From contig NZ_CP160631.1 in the NCBI RefSeq assembly GCF_040783975.1, positions 3,596,001-3,660,000 on the forward strand: a DNA stretch of 64,000 bases. The letters are read 5' to 3'. Below, one piece after another: positions 43,710 through 52,897 of this stretch. The stretch comes from Pantoea sp. Ep11b (GTDB taxonomy: Bacteria > Pseudomonadota > Gammaproteobacteria > Enterobacterales > Enterobacteriaceae). Each line of letters opens with the position of its first letter. The first letter of the stretch is position 1. The notes beneath the pieces are model-generated. The model saw only the letters and a program-made list of their open reading frames with translations, had not been told where the DNA came from and made no database searches. Position numbers and translations under genes: made by a program.

Positions 43710-44841
43710 TCTGCCGCCACTGAGTCTCTATATCCACATTCCATGGTGCGTACAGAAGTGTCCCTACTGTGATTTTAACTCCCATGCGCTGAAAGATGAG
43801 GTGCCGCACGTTGAATACGTGCAGCACCTGCTGCGCGATCTGGAGATCGACCTGCCGCTGATTCATGGCCGTGAAGTGCGCACGATCTTTATTGGCGGCG
43901 GCACACCCAGCCTGCTGAGCAGCAGCGCGATGCAGATGCTGATGGATGGCGTGCGGGCGCGTCTGAACCTGGCGCCGGATGCGGAAGTGACCATGGAAGC
44001 CAACCCCGGCACCGTGGAAGCGGACCGCTTCAGCGCCTATCAGCGCGCCGGTATTAATCGTATTTCGATTGGCGTTCAGAGCTTCAGCCCGCAGAAACTG
44101 CAGCGTCTGGGCCGTATTCATGGCCCGGAAGAGGCGGTTCGCGCCGCTGAGCTGGCGGCTTCTCTGTCGCTGCGCAGCTTTAACCTCGACCTGATGCATG
44201 GTCTGCCCGATCAGTCGCTGGAGGAGGCGCTCGACGATTTACGCCGGGCGATTGCGCTTAATCCGCCGCATCTCTCCTGGTATCAGCTCACCATCGAGCC
44301 CAACACGCTGTTTGGTTCGCGTCCGCCGGTGCTGCCGGACGATGATGCGCTGTGGGATATCTTCGAACAGGGCGATCGGCTGCTGCGGGAGGCCGGTTAT
44401 CAGCAGTATGAAACCTCCGCCTATGCGAAGCCGGGCTACCGCTGTGAACACAACCTCAACTACTGGCGCTTTGGCGACTATCTGGGGATTGGCTGTGGTG
44501 CGCATGGCAAGCTGACGCAGCCGGATGGCCGCATCGTCCGCACGGTAAAAACCCGTCATCCGCGTGGCTTTATGCAGGGCAACTACCGCGAAAAGCAGTA
44601 TGAGGTAGCAGACAGCGACAAGCCGTTTGAATATTTCATGAACCGTTTTCGCCTGCTGGAAGCCGCGCCGCGCGACGCGTTCAGCCGCTATACCGGCTTA
44701 GCCGAACAGGCGATCCGTCCACAGATGGATGCCGCCATCGCTGCCGGTTACGTGATCGAAACCCCGGCGCAGTGGCAGATTACGGAGAAAGGGAAACTGT
44801 TCCTGAATTCGCTGCTGGAGCTGTTCTTAGCGGAAGAGTAA
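43702..44841 (+). CDS. hemW: Heme chaperone HemW (radical SAM)
   Basis: Radical SAM protein related to coproporphyrinogen oxidase HemN but acting as a heme chaperone; 379 aa (E. coli 378). The cluster cysteines are C16, C20 and C23 in [42 protein letters not shown] and [16 protein letters not shown] are radical SAM barrel blocks, and a C-terminal HemN domain begins near residue 300. Translation is probably coupled to rdgB. Confidence 0.95.
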   Translation: MPNLPPLSLYIHIPWCVQKCPYCDFNSHALKDEVPHVEYVQHLLRDLEIDLPLIHGREVRTIFIGGGTPSLLSSSAMQMLMDGVRARLNLAPDAEVTMEANPGTVEADRFSAYQRAGINRISIGVQSFSPQKLQRLGRIHGPEEAVRAAELAASLSLRSFNLDLMHGLPDQSLEEALDDLRRAIALNPPHLSWYQLTIEPNTLFGSRPPVLPDDDALWDIFEQGDRLLREAGYQQYETSAYAKPGYRCEHNLNYWRFGDYLGIGCGAHGKLTQPDGRIVRTVKTRHPRGFMQGNYREKQYEVADSDKPFEYFMNRFRLLEAAPRDAFSRYTGLAEQAIRPQMDAAIAAGYVIETPAQWQITEKGKLFLNSLLELFLAEE

Positions 44842-44846
44842 GCAGG

Positions 44847-44873
44847 ACGCCTCAGCCCGGCAGGCTGAGGCGT
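44847..44873. terminator. Probable terminator between convergent hemW and yggN
   Basis: A perfect 11-bp stem ACGCCTCAGCC / GGCTGAGGCGT with a 5-nt loop, 6 bp beyond hemW and 5 bp before the yggN stop. The T tract is poor on both strands. Confidence 0.5.
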
Positions 44874-44877
44874 TGAC

Positions 44878-45594
44878 TTAGTTTTTCAGTGCGCCAGCGA
44901 GCTGTTTACGCTGGTCTTCCAGGGAGATGACGCGGTTGCAGACTTCGTGACCGAAGTTCTGGAAATCCTGCTCCTGTTTGCTCCACTCAGCCTGAATCGA
45001 CTGCTGCAGCCCCCCCAGATTTCCCATAATCGCCTGCAGCGGGTTGCTGCCGCCACCGCCCTGCTGACTGCCCATCTCATTCAGACTGTCCTGCATCACG
45101 CCGCCCAGCGTCGACTGCACCAGCCGTTCGCCTTCGGCGCGCACCTTGTCGATCGCCTGATGGTGGAACGTCAGGCCATCTTCGCGATGCTCAATGATGC
45201 GGTTCATCTGCTGTTTCAGCTGACCGTTCAGGGTCGTCAGACGGTTACGGACGTTGCTGCCGCTTCCCAGCTTTTCGACGATGACCCGATCCAGTGCCGC
45301 ACGCCCTTTCTCCAGACGTGACGTCGCCCCGCTGTCAATCCAGGGCAGATCGCGGCGCAGCGCATTCTGGTAGTCGATCGCTTTCTGACGGCCGGCCGCA
45401 TCCAGCGTGACCCGCTTGCCGTTGAACTGCACATCGCCCTGCGGCGAGATTTCCATGTTGCCGTTGGCCCCGACCACCTGCACGCTCTGCGGCTTAATCA
45501 CCACGTCGTCCTGCGGCTTAACGCTGCATTCATAGGCGGCCTGCGCCTGGGTCGCTGCCACCAGCAGCACAGCAAGAAGCGCTTTACGCATCAT
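44878..45594 (-). CDS. yggN: DUF2884 periplasmic protein YggN
   Basis: Exported protein of 238 aa (E. coli YggN 239). Signal peptide MMRKALLAVLLVAATQAQA precedes AYECSVKPQDDV. Family blocks are VQFNGKRVTLDAAGRQKAI, MNRIIEHREDGLTFHHQAID and a Gly/Gln-rich segment (GSQQGGGGSNPL). Function unknown. GGGAG is 5 nt before ATG 45594; a GTG at 45600 and ATG at 45591 are alternatives. Confidence 0.9.
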   Translation of the reverse strand: MMRKALLAVLLVAATQAQAAYECSVKPQDDVVIKPQSVQVVGANGNMEISPQGDVQFNGKRVTLDAAGRQKAIDYQNALRRDLPWIDSGATSRLEKGRAALDRVIVEKLGSGSNVRNRLTTLNGQLKQQMNRIIEHREDGLTFHHQAIDKVRAEGERLVQSTLGGVMQDSLNEMGSQQGGGGSNPLQAIMGNLGGLQQSIQAEWSKQEQDFQNFGHEVCNRVISLEDQRKQLAGALKN

Positions 45595-45698
45595 ATCCAC
45601 TCCCTAACATCTGGTCTGAAACCGTTCAGAGATCGGGACTCAGCCCGACGCTGTGTAACTGAAAACCTGGCCCGCGATACGCATCGGGGGCGTGGCTA

Positions 45699-46025
45699 TT
45701 AGTCCCACCAGACGTCAAAGAGTTCCGTCATCTGCACATCCTGCAGCTTGCGATCTTCCAGCCATTTGCGCACCAGCGCACGATGTTCTTCGGTGCATTT
45801 GCCGGTTTTCTGCAGGCAGACCAGACCTTCCCACACCAGATAGCCGCTGCCATCGAAGGCCAGACCGTTAGGATCGATCGCTTCATTGATGAACTGGTTC
45901 AGCGTCTCATCGATTTCGCTTTCGCTGGTGCCTTCCGGGAAGCGCCAGGCAACGGAGAAACCCAGCTCCTGAAACTCGTCGATGTGCAGTTTTTTACGTA
46001 AACGGCGGCTGCGTTGTGTGGCCAT
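45699..46025 (-). CDS. yggL: YggL family 50S ribosome-binding protein
   Basis: Protein of 108 aa, as in E. coli YggL (DUF469). Begins [20 protein letters not shown] and contains FSVAWRFPEGTSESEIDETL and YLVWEGLVCLQKTGKCTEEH. Reported to associate with the 50S subunit. Starts within one base of the trmB stop (TAATG), so coupled to trmB. Confidence 0.93.
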   Translation of the reverse strand: MATQRSRRLRKKLHIDEFQELGFSVAWRFPEGTSESEIDETLNQFINEAIDPNGLAFDGSGYLVWEGLVCLQKTGKCTEEHRALVRKWLEDRKLQDVQMTELFDVWWD

Positions 46026-46744
46026 TATTTCACCCTCTCAAACATTAAATCCCATACGCCGTGGCCTAAACGCTGCCCGCGCTGCTCAAACTTGGTCAGT
46101 GGACGCGTTTCAGGACGCGGCACGTAATTCTGTTGTTCTGACTGATTGCGATAGCCGTCGATGCTGTTCATCACTTCCAGCATATGTTCGGCGTAGGCTT
46201 CCCAGTCGGTCGCCATGTGGAATACGCCACCCGGTTTCAGCTTGCGCATCACCAGCTCGGCGAAAGGCACCTGAACGATACGGCGTTTGTTGTGACGCGC
46301 TTTATGCCAGGGATCGGGGAAGAAGAGCTGAACCATGCGCAGCGAGTTATCCGGAATCATCTTCTCCAGCACTTCCACCGCGTCATGACACATCACCCGC
46401 AGGTTCTGCACACCGGCCTCTTTCGCAGAGGCCAGGCAGGCACCGACGCCCGGCGCATGCACTTCAATTCCCAGGAAGTTCTGGTGCGGCGTGTTCTGCG
46501 CCATCGTCACCAGCGAAGCGCCCATGCCAAAGCCGATCTCCAGCGTCACCGGGGCATCACGGCCAAACAGCTCGGTCAGATCGACAGGTTCCGGCTGGTA
46601 TTCCACGCCCATAACCGGCCACAGGGTATCCAGCGCCTGCTGCTGGCCTTTTGTTAAGCGACCCTGGCGGCGCACAAAGCTGCGGATCCGGCGCAATGGC
46701 CGCCCGTTCTCATCAAATTCTGGGGTGATGACGTCATTAATCAT
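46025..46744 (-). CDS. trmB: tRNA (guanine46-N7)-methyltransferase
   Basis: SAM-dependent enzyme making m7G46 in tRNA, 239 aa as in E. coli. SAM motif [15 protein letters not shown] starts at about residue 69; [20 protein letters not shown] near residue 142 is the signature; [14 protein letters not shown] follows. Divergent from mutY with about 157 bp between. Confidence 0.96.
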   Translation of the reverse strand: MINDVITPEFDENGRPLRRIRSFVRRQGRLTKGQQQALDTLWPVMGVEYQPEPVDLTELFGRDAPVTLEIGFGMGASLVTMAQNTPHQNFLGIEVHAPGVGACLASAKEAGVQNLRVMCHDAVEVLEKMIPDNSLRMVQLFFPDPWHKARHNKRRIVQVPFAELVMRKLKPGGVFHMATDWEAYAEHMLEVMNSIDGYRNQSEQQNYVPRPETRPLTKFEQRGQRLGHGVWDLMFERVK

Positions 46745-46901
46745 GTAAAAGCCTGCTGGTTAGCCTGTTCCGGGAAACGGGCATTATGCAAAGTTCATAA
46801 GCAGAAGCAAGCCTTTGCAATCTTCCGGTTTACACCCAGGTGCGCATGTGCTGGAATTCCTGCCTGAGTGTAGAGTAAACACGGAAAATTTCCTTCTTAT
46901 G

Positions 46902-47984
46902 ATGCAAGCGCCGCAGTTCGCGCAACAGGTGCTGGACTGGTATCAGCGCTTCGGTCGCAAAACCCTGCCGTGGCAGCTGGAGAAGACACCTTACAAGGTG
47001 TGGCTCTCCGAAGTAATGCTCCAGCAGACCCAGGTTGCCACGGTTATCCCCTATTTTGAACGCTTTATGGCGCGTTTCCCCACGGTCACCGATCTGGCTG
47101 CGGCACCGCTGGACGAAGTGCTGCATCTCTGGACCGGCCTCGGCTACTACGCCCGTGCGCGTAATCTGCATAAAGCCGCAAAGCAGGTGGTCGAAGTTCA
47201 TCACGGCGAGTTTCCGCAGAACTTTGAGGATGTCTCCGCCCTGCCCGGCGTTGGCCGCTCGACGGCAGGCGCGATCCTGTCGCTCTCCCTGGGTCAGCAT
47301 TTTCCGATTCTGGATGGCAACGTTAAGCGCGTACTGGCGCGCTGCTACGCCGTCAGCGGCTGGCCGGGTAAAAAAGAGGTGGAGAAGCGGCTCTGGCAGA
47401 TCAGCGAAGAGGTCACGCCCGCCAGAGGCGTCAGCCAGTTCAATCAGGCGATGATGGATCTGGGGGCGATCGTCTGTACCCGCTCGAAGCCGAAGTGCGA
47501 GATCTGCCCGCTGAACAGCGGCTGTGAGGCCTACGCCAGCAGCAGCTGGGCGAGCTATCCCGGCAGGAAGCCGAAGCAGGTGCTGCCGGAGCGCAGTGGC
47601 TGGTTCCTGATGATGCAGAATGGCGATGAGGTCTGGCTGGAGCAGCGTCCGCCGGTGGGGTTGTGGGGCGGTCTGTTCTGCTTCCCGCAGTTCACCACCG
47701 AAGCGGCCATGACCGACTGGCTGGCGGCGCGGGGCATCCATGCGAAACCGCAGCAGATGACCGCTTTCCGTCACACCTTCAGCCATTTCCATCTGGATAT
47801 TGTTCCGATGTGGCTGGCATGGCCTTCTGCCGGGGCGGCGATGGATGAAGCAGGCGGTCTCTGGTATAACTTAGCGCTGCCACCATCTGTGGGATTAGCC
47901 GCACCCGTTGAGCGACTTTTGCACGAGCTGCGCCATCCCCGACAACTGGCTTTGAACAGTTGTGAGATTAATGAGGAAGAGTAA
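46902..47984 (+). CDS. mutY: Adenine DNA glycosylase MutY
   Basis: Removes A paired with 8-oxoguanine or G; 360 aa (E. coli 350). Helix-hairpin-helix [13 protein letters not shown] with catalytic Asp in [18 protein letters not shown], active Glu in [11 protein letters not shown], and the iron-sulphur ligands in [17 protein letters not shown] (C-x6-C-x2-C-x5-C). A C-terminal NUDIX-like domain recognises 8-oxoG ([12 protein letters not shown]). Start at 46902 ([11 protein letters not shown]) aligns with the family; 46899 is an adjacent ATG. Overlaps yggX by one base. Confidence 0.96.
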   Translation: MQAPQFAQQVLDWYQRFGRKTLPWQLEKTPYKVWLSEVMLQQTQVATVIPYFERFMARFPTVTDLAAAPLDEVLHLWTGLGYYARARNLHKAAKQVVEVHHGEFPQNFEDVSALPGVGRSTAGAILSLSLGQHFPILDGNVKRVLARCYAVSGWPGKKEVEKRLWQISEEVTPARGVSQFNQAMMDLGAIVCTRSKPKCEICPLNSGCEAYASSSWASYPGRKPKQVLPERSGWFLMMQNGDEVWLEQRPPVGLWGGLFCFPQFTTEAAMTDWLAARGIHAKPQQMTAFRHTFSHFHLDIVPMWLAWPSAGAAMDEAGGLWYNLALPPSVGLAAPVERLLHELRHPRQLALNSCEINEEE

Positions 47985-48256
47985 TGAGCCGCACGATTTT
48001 TTGTACCTTTTTACAGCGCGACGCGGAAGGACAGGATTTTCAGCTCTACCCGGGCGATCTGGGTAAGCGTATTTATAATGAGATTTCCAAAGAAGCCTGG
48101 CAGAAGTGGATGGCCAAACAGACCATGTTGATCAACGAAAAGAAGCTCAACATGATGAATCCTGAGGATCGTAAAGTGCTGGAGAAGGAGATGGTTAATT
48201 TCCTGTTCGAAGGCAAGGACGTTCATATCGAAGGCTATACTCCGCCAGAAGCGTAA
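47984..48256 (+). CDS. yggX: Fe(II) trafficking protein YggX
   Basis: Small iron-trafficking protein protecting iron-sulphur clusters from oxidation, 90 aa (E. coli 91). Starts [16 protein letters not shown] with the conserved Cys7, then [20 protein letters not shown]. Coupled to mutY through TAATG, which itself carries an iron-sulphur cluster. Part of the SoxRS response in E. coli. Confidence 0.96.
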   Translation: MSRTIFCTFLQRDAEGQDFQLYPGDLGKRIYNEISKEAWQKWMAKQTMLINEKKLNMMNPEDRKVLEKEMVNFLFEGKDVHIEGYTPPEA

Positions 48257-48310
48257 ACATTCCGGGCCTCTTCAGTGAGGCCGGTTATCCAGGTCAGGCT
48301 TGCACTCCCA

Positions 48311-49390
48311 ATGAATAAAAAATTAATCGCCTTATTGGTGATAGCTCCACTTTTGGTCTCCTGTTCCGGGTCGAAGCATCAGCAGTCTCACGAAGAGTGG
48401 GTAAAAGATACCAATGGCTTTGATATTCTGATGGGGCAGTTTGCTCACAATATTGAGAATATCTGGGGTATCAATGAGGTCCTGATTGCCGGACCAAAAG
48501 ATTACGTCAAATACAGCGACAACTATTACACCCGCAGCCACATCAACTTTGAGAGCGGTAAGCTGACGATCGAAACGATCTCAGGCACCGATCCTATGGC
48601 CAGCCTGCGCCAGGCGATCGTAACCACCCTGTTGATTGGCGAAGATCCGGGCAATGTCGATCTCTACTCCGATGCCAACGACATCGAGATCAGTAAAGAG
48701 CCGCTGCTCTATGGTCAGGTACTGGACAACACCGGTCAGCCGATTCGCTGGCAGGGCCGCGCTGAAGCCTTTGCGGACTATCTGATCCAGCACAAACTGA
48801 TGCGCCGCACGTCCGGTCTGCATGTGATTTACTCTATTTCGATTCCGATGGTGCCGAACCACCTCGACAAGCGTGCGCACAAATATCTGCCGATGGTGCG
48901 TAAAGCCGCCGAAGAGTATGGTGTCGATGCGTCGCTGATCCTGGCGATTATGCAGACCGAGTCGAGCTTTAACCCCTATGCGGTCAGTCACTCAGATGCG
49001 CTGGGCCTGATGCAGGTCGTGCAGCATACCGCCGGTGTGGATGTGTTCCGTATGAAGGGCAAATGGGGCAAGCCGAGCCGCAGCTATCTGCTGGATCCGG
49101 AGAATAATATCGACGCCGGTACGGCCTATCTGGCGCTGTTGCAGCGCAACTATCTGGGCGGCATTCAGGACCCCCTGTCACGCCGCTATGCAGTGATCAC
49201 GGCTTATAACGGCGGGGCTGGCAGCGTGCTGCGCGTCTTCTCAAGCGATAAAGATCGGGCGTTTGCGATGATAAACAATATGTCACCGGGTAAGGTTTAT
49301 CAGACCCTGACCAGTCAGCATCCGTCGGCGGAGTCGCGCCGTTATCTTTATAAGGTGAATACTGCGCAGAAGAGTTACAGAGGGTTCTGA
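48311..49390 (+). CDS. mltC: Membrane-bound lytic murein transglycosylase C
   Basis: Outer-membrane lipoprotein transglycosylase, 359 aa as in E. coli. Lipobox LLVSC with lipidated C18. The N-terminal DUF3393 domain spans roughly residues 25-190; the SLT domain follows, with the catalytic Glu in [20 protein letters not shown] and [15 protein letters not shown]. It cuts peptidoglycan to 1,6-anhydromuropeptides. Start at 48311 gives the lipoprotein signal; the frame is open to 48275. In E. coli nupG follows; here a repeat element starts 9 bp past the stop. Confidence 0.95.
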   Translation: MNKKLIALLVIAPLLVSCSGSKHQQSHEEWVKDTNGFDILMGQFAHNIENIWGINEVLIAGPKDYVKYSDNYYTRSHINFESGKLTIETISGTDPMASLRQAIVTTLLIGEDPGNVDLYSDANDIEISKEPLLYGQVLDNTGQPIRWQGRAEAFADYLIQHKLMRRTSGLHVIYSISIPMVPNHLDKRAHKYLPMVRKAAEEYGVDASLILAIMQTESSFNPYAVSHSDALGLMQVVQHTAGVDVFRMKGKWGKPSRSYLLDPENNIDAGTAYLALLQRNYLGGIQDPLSRRYAVITAYNGGAGSVLRVFSSDKDRAFAMINNMSPGKVYQTLTSQHPSAESRRYLYKVNTAQKSYRGF

Positions 49391-49398
49391 CTGGGGGT

Positions 49399-49735
49399 GT
49401 TTGCTGCGCAAACAGGCTGGGCTTCGCCTGGCAGTCGTTTTACCCTGTGCGGGTTTCGTTCGCCTGGTGGCTGGGGCAGTTTCAGGCCCGCTTCAGCAGG
49501 CGACCGACAAGGGGGCGCCAGTCGCCGCGCCCCCCTGACCCCGGGCTCCGGCCTGCATCACCGCCGCTTCGATTCTTCCGGGTTTCTCACGGACCGGCGG
49601 GACGCGCCATCCCTGGCGTGAGCCCGCCTCTTCGCGACATCCCTGTCGCTCGTCCTGAAATCCCTCATCCGCTCAGCGGCTCTGACGGCCTCCCTCCCCG
49701 CTGTAACTTCTTCTTTCTGTGTTGGGTACTTTATC
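49399..49735 (+). repeat. Structured repeat element, copy 1, in the mltC 3' region
   Basis: A GC-rich element of about 340 bp starting 9 bp after the mltC stop. In order: hairpin GTTTG-CTGCG-CAAAC (49399-49413); GCGGGTTTCG (49449-49458) able to pair with TTCGC; GC hairpin GGGGGCGC / GCGCCCCC (49511-49534); a block ending CGGACCG and hairpin CGCCA-TCCC-TGGCG (49590-49618); hairpin GCGACA-TCCC-TGTCGC (49634-49649); then a T-rich end (49709-49735). The same modules recur in the same order on the opposite strand at copy 2. Several frames are open here but none shows protein-like features. Element boundaries are approximate. Confidence 0.7.
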
Positions 49736-49799
49736 GCTTCAGGTTCAGAGGATCAGCTCTGGCTCTGGCTCTGGCTTCCAGGCCAGCAGACAACGCTGC

Positions 49800-50144
49800 A
49801 TCGTAATAAACAAAAAGAATTCGCAGACGACAGTCTGACAGAGGCGTCCGCAGCGCCGGGGAACAACCGGAGGCCAGGATGAGCCGACAGGACGTCGGCG
49901 AAAGGACGGCACGCGCCAGGGATGGCGCGTCCGGACGGTCCGCAGGCCGCAGGGCGTGACGAGGGTACCGCACGAAGCGGGGCGCGAAGGCAGCCGGACG
50001 CCGGGATTGTTAAGGGGCGGGCGTCCGCCCCTTGACGCGTCCGCCCGCACGGGTGAACTGAAACTCCTTCTCGCCTGGCGGGCGAAACCCGCTCAGCGTA
50101 AATCCGCTGCCCGGCAAAACCATTGCCCCGTTCGCGCAGCGAAC
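49800..50144 (-). repeat. Structured repeat element, copy 2, in the speC 3' region
   Basis: Inverted, diverged copy of the element at 49399-49735, starting 37 bp after the speC stop and read on the speC strand. Order: hairpin GTTCG-CTGCG-CGAAC (50144-50130); GCGGG-TTTCG-CCCGC (from 50092); AAGGGGCGG hairpin (50033-50012); CGGACCG block with CGCCA-TCCC-TGGCG (49942-49914; 26 of 29 bases equal copy 1, including 19 in a row); hairpin GCCGAC / GTCGGC (49899-49883); and hairpin CAGAC / GTCTG followed by a T-rich end near 49815, which looks like an intrinsic terminator. Between the copies, 49757-49775 has three tandem CTCTGG units. Confidence 0.7.
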
Positions 50145-50180
50145 TCCCCTTCACCCGGCGGGCCGCTGCCCCGGCTTAAA

Positions 50181-52334
50181 TCAGCCCGCCACCATCATAT
50201 TCGCCACCAGATATTTTCGTCCCTGCTCATCCTCTTCGGTGTAAACACCCTGCAGCTCCGGCGAGAAGCCAGGCAACAGATTCAGCCCCTCTTCCAGCGC
50301 CAGGAAATAGCGCTGCACCGCGCCGCCCCAGATCTCTCCCGGCACCACGCAGAGCACGCCCGGCGGATAAGGCAGCGCCCCTTCCGCCGCGATTCGCCCT
50401 TCTGCCTCGGCTATCGGCACCAGCTCCACCTCGCCGCGAATATAGGCCTGATGCGCATCCTGTGGATTCACCCTGACCGCCGGGAACTCTGCGGCGCGGA
50501 ACATCAGGCGCTGCAGATCCTTCACATTGTGGCTGACGTAGAGATCGTGCATCTCCTGACAGAGACGCCGCAGGGTGTAACCCGCATAGCGTCCGGCATT
50601 TTTGCGGTAGAGGGTCGGCAGCACTTCGGCCAGCGGCGCATCCTCTTTAACGTGCTGCTCAAACTGCGCCAGCATCGCCACCAGATTGGCCATCTTCTCC
50701 GGACTCTCTGCGGGCGTCAGCAGGAACAGGATTGAATTGAGATCGCACTTCTCCGGCACGATGCCGTTCTCACGCAGGTAGTTCGCCAGGATCGTCGCCG
50801 GTATACCAAACTCACTATACTCACCGCTGGCCGCGTCGATGCCCGGCGTGGTCAGCAGCAGCTTACAGGGATCGACCCGATACTGATCGCGCGCATATCC
50901 GGCAAATCCGTGCCACTTCTCCTGCGGTTCAAAGCTGAAGTAACGCAGATCGCGGGCGATCGTCTCCGTCGGGGCATCCTGCCAGCGCTGTCCCGCTACT
51001 TTCTCCGGCACAAACGGCAGGATCATTTCGCAACGTTCCAGGATCGCTTTGCGCGCATCAATCCCCAGCCTGACGCACTCATCCCACATCCGACGCCCCG
51101 CTTCGCCCTGATGCATTCTGGCGTTGATATCCAGCGCGGCAAACAGCGGGTAAAACGGGCTGGTGGATGCGTGCAGCATAAATGCGTTATTCAGGCGCTT
51201 ATGCGGGCAGAAGCGCCGCTGGCCACGGATGTGATTATCCTTTTTATGAATCTGCGACGTCTGCGAAAAACCGGCCAGCTGCTTGTGCACGGACTGCGTC
51301 ACAAAGATGCCGGGATCGTTCTCATTCAGCTCCAGCGTCAGCGGTGAACAGCCCTCCATCAGCGGAATGAACTGCTCATAGCCGAGCCACGCGGAGTCGA
51401 ACAGGATGTAGTCGCACAGGTGGCCGATGCGGTCCACCACCTGACGCGCGTTGTAAACCGTGCCGTCATAGGTGCCCAGCTGAATAATCGCCAGACGGAA
51501 CGGCCTCTCTTCTCCGGCACGCTCGGGCGCTACCGCCGCAATCTGCCTGCGCAGATAAGCGTCATCAAAGCAGTGCGCATCAATGCCGCCAATAAAGCCA
51601 AAGGGATTACGCGCCGCTTCCAGATAAACCGGCGTCGCGCCCGCCTGAATCAGCGCACCATGATGGTTCGACTTGTGGTTGTTGCGGTCGAACAGCACCA
51701 GATCGCCACGGGTCAGCAGCGCATTGGTAACAACCTTATTGGCGCTGGAGGTGCCGTTCAGCACAAAGTAGGTTTTGTCGGCGTTAAACACCTTCGCAGC
51801 ATACTTCTGCGCATCTTTGGCGGAGCCTTCATGGATCAGCAGGTCGCCCAGCTTGACGTCGGCATTGCACATGTCCGAACGGAAAACGTTCTCGCCATAA
51901 AAGTCGAAGAACTGTTTGCCTGCCGGATGCTTTTTAAAGAACGCACCGCCCTGATGACCGGGACAGGCAAAGGTGCTGTTCTGCATATCGACATAGCGGC
52001 TCAGCGTCTCAAAGAACGGCGGCAGCAGCGCCGCTTCATACGCCTGCGCAGCCGCCTCCAGCGCCTGCCACGCCTCCGGCTCGCCATTCAGCTCACCGCT
52101 GACGCCGGGCAGGTGCATCACCTCCTCTTCAAAGGCGTTCGCGACAAAGACCGGCAGATTGAAGCCGGTGTGGCGCAGCAGGGCCAGTACCCCGCTGCGG
52201 GTATCCGCCAGCGAGACGACAACCGCCGCCACATCGGTAAAGTCGGTGTTATCCAGCGTCACTACATCACGCGCGGTGTTCAGGGTCAGGCTGGGCGCAA
52301 CGGCGGCGCTGGCAGCAATTTTCAGTGGAGTCAT
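50181..52334 (-). CDS. speC: Ornithine decarboxylase SpeC
   Basis: PLP decarboxylase making putrescine from ornithine, 717 aa (E. coli SpeC 711). N-terminal response-regulator-like wing domain (to about residue 110), then the fold-type I core with NSTFACPGHQGGAFFKKHP, NGTSSANKVV, and the PLP lysine in TQSVHKQLAGFSQTSQIHKK near residue 355; C-terminal domain ends near 717. The position between mltC and the rest matches constitutive SpeC, not inducible SpeF, which is normally followed by potE. Together with speA/speB it gives two routes to putrescine in this window. Confidence 0.94.
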   Translation of the reverse strand: MTPLKIAASAAVAPSLTLNTARDVVTLDNTDFTDVAAVVVSLADTRSGVLALLRHTGFNLPVFVANAFEEEVMHLPGVSGELNGEPEAWQALEAAAQAYEAALLPPFFETLSRYVDMQNSTFACPGHQGGAFFKKHPAGKQFFDFYGENVFRSDMCNADVKLGDLLIHEGSAKDAQKYAAKVFNADKTYFVLNGTSSANKVVTNALLTRGDLVLFDRNNHKSNHHGALIQAGATPVYLEAARNPFGFIGGIDAHCFDDAYLRRQIAAVAPERAGEERPFRLAIIQLGTYDGTVYNARQVVDRIGHLCDYILFDSAWLGYEQFIPLMEGCSPLTLELNENDPGIFVTQSVHKQLAGFSQTSQIHKKDNHIRGQRRFCPHKRLNNAFMLHASTSPFYPLFAALDINARMHQGEAGRRMWDECVRLGIDARKAILERCEMILPFVPEKVAGQRWQDAPTETIARDLRYFSFEPQEKWHGFAGYARDQYRVDPCKLLLTTPGIDAASGEYSEFGIPATILANYLRENGIVPEKCDLNSILFLLTPAESPEKMANLVAMLAQFEQHVKEDAPLAEVLPTLYRKNAGRYAGYTLRRLCQEMHDLYVSHNVKDLQRLMFRAAEFPAVRVNPQDAHQAYIRGEVELVPIAEAEGRIAAEGALPYPPGVLCVVPGEIWGGAVQRYFLALEEGLNLLPGFSPELQGVYTEEDEQGRKYLVANMMVAG

Positions 52335-52374
52335 AGCGAATCCCCAACGTCAGGGAGAAGTGCCTGCGGCACAA

Positions 52375-52620
52375 TTATGGGGACGGTGCCCCGGCGAATA
52401 ATGAACGTTCGGCAGGCATTACGCAGCGGGTGAAGGGTGCTTCACCGCCACCGCCTGACGGACTCACCGCATGGTCAGTAACGGAGAGATCGGGAAAGAG
52501 AAAAGCCCGCAGTGCGCCGGAAAACGCGAACGGTAAGACGGGCGGATGCGCGGTAAACCGGACATGGCGACGTCCTCGATGGTGAAGAAGCAGGGTCAAA
52601 AAAGTGGCGCTCATCATGTC
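52375..52620 (-). CDS. Candidate leader ORF upstream of speC
   Basis: Frame of about 81 codons from ATGATG on the speC strand, ending 41 bp before speC. It starts MMSATFLTLLLHHRGRRHVR and continues with a proline- and alanine-rich stretch. No homologue is recognised. A leader peptide is conceivable because the inducible speF has one (SpeFL), but no sequence similarity to it is evident and no strong ribosome binding site is seen. The remainder of the 563-bp speC-acuI gap (52640-52790) is AT-rich and looks like promoter DNA. Confidence 0.2.
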   Translation of the reverse strand, partial: DMMSATFLTLLLHHRGRRHVRFTAHPPVLPFAFSGALRAFLFPDLSVTDHAVSPSGGGGEAPFTRCVMPAERSLFAGAPSP

Positions 52621-52897
52621 ATCTTTTTTAAGCACCGACAAGCCAGAGACGGGAATTGTTCATTCATTGAATTAAAACTCAACCTTATGATTTATATACC
52701 ATAATCCAAACAACAGCCTTTTCAGGCACGATTAATTATATGAAATATATGCAGATTTATGCACTCATGCCTGCCAGCGTTAAACGCGTATTTTCCAGGC
52801 CGTCGCTCTGCTGGCCCGCACACGCACCCCGTGCCCTACCGCATTGCAACCGCCTGGCGTAGACTTAGCCTCTCTTTTCCACTCTGCCGGAGGCTGC

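Noticed and set aside
49753..50154. Open frames on the minus strand over the repeat region, and one on plus at 49397-49621
   Set aside because: They translate to Pro/Arg/Ser-rich sequence produced by the palindromic repeats; the two copies conserve hairpin pairing rather than a reading frame (the copy 2 frame matching copy 1 contains a stop).
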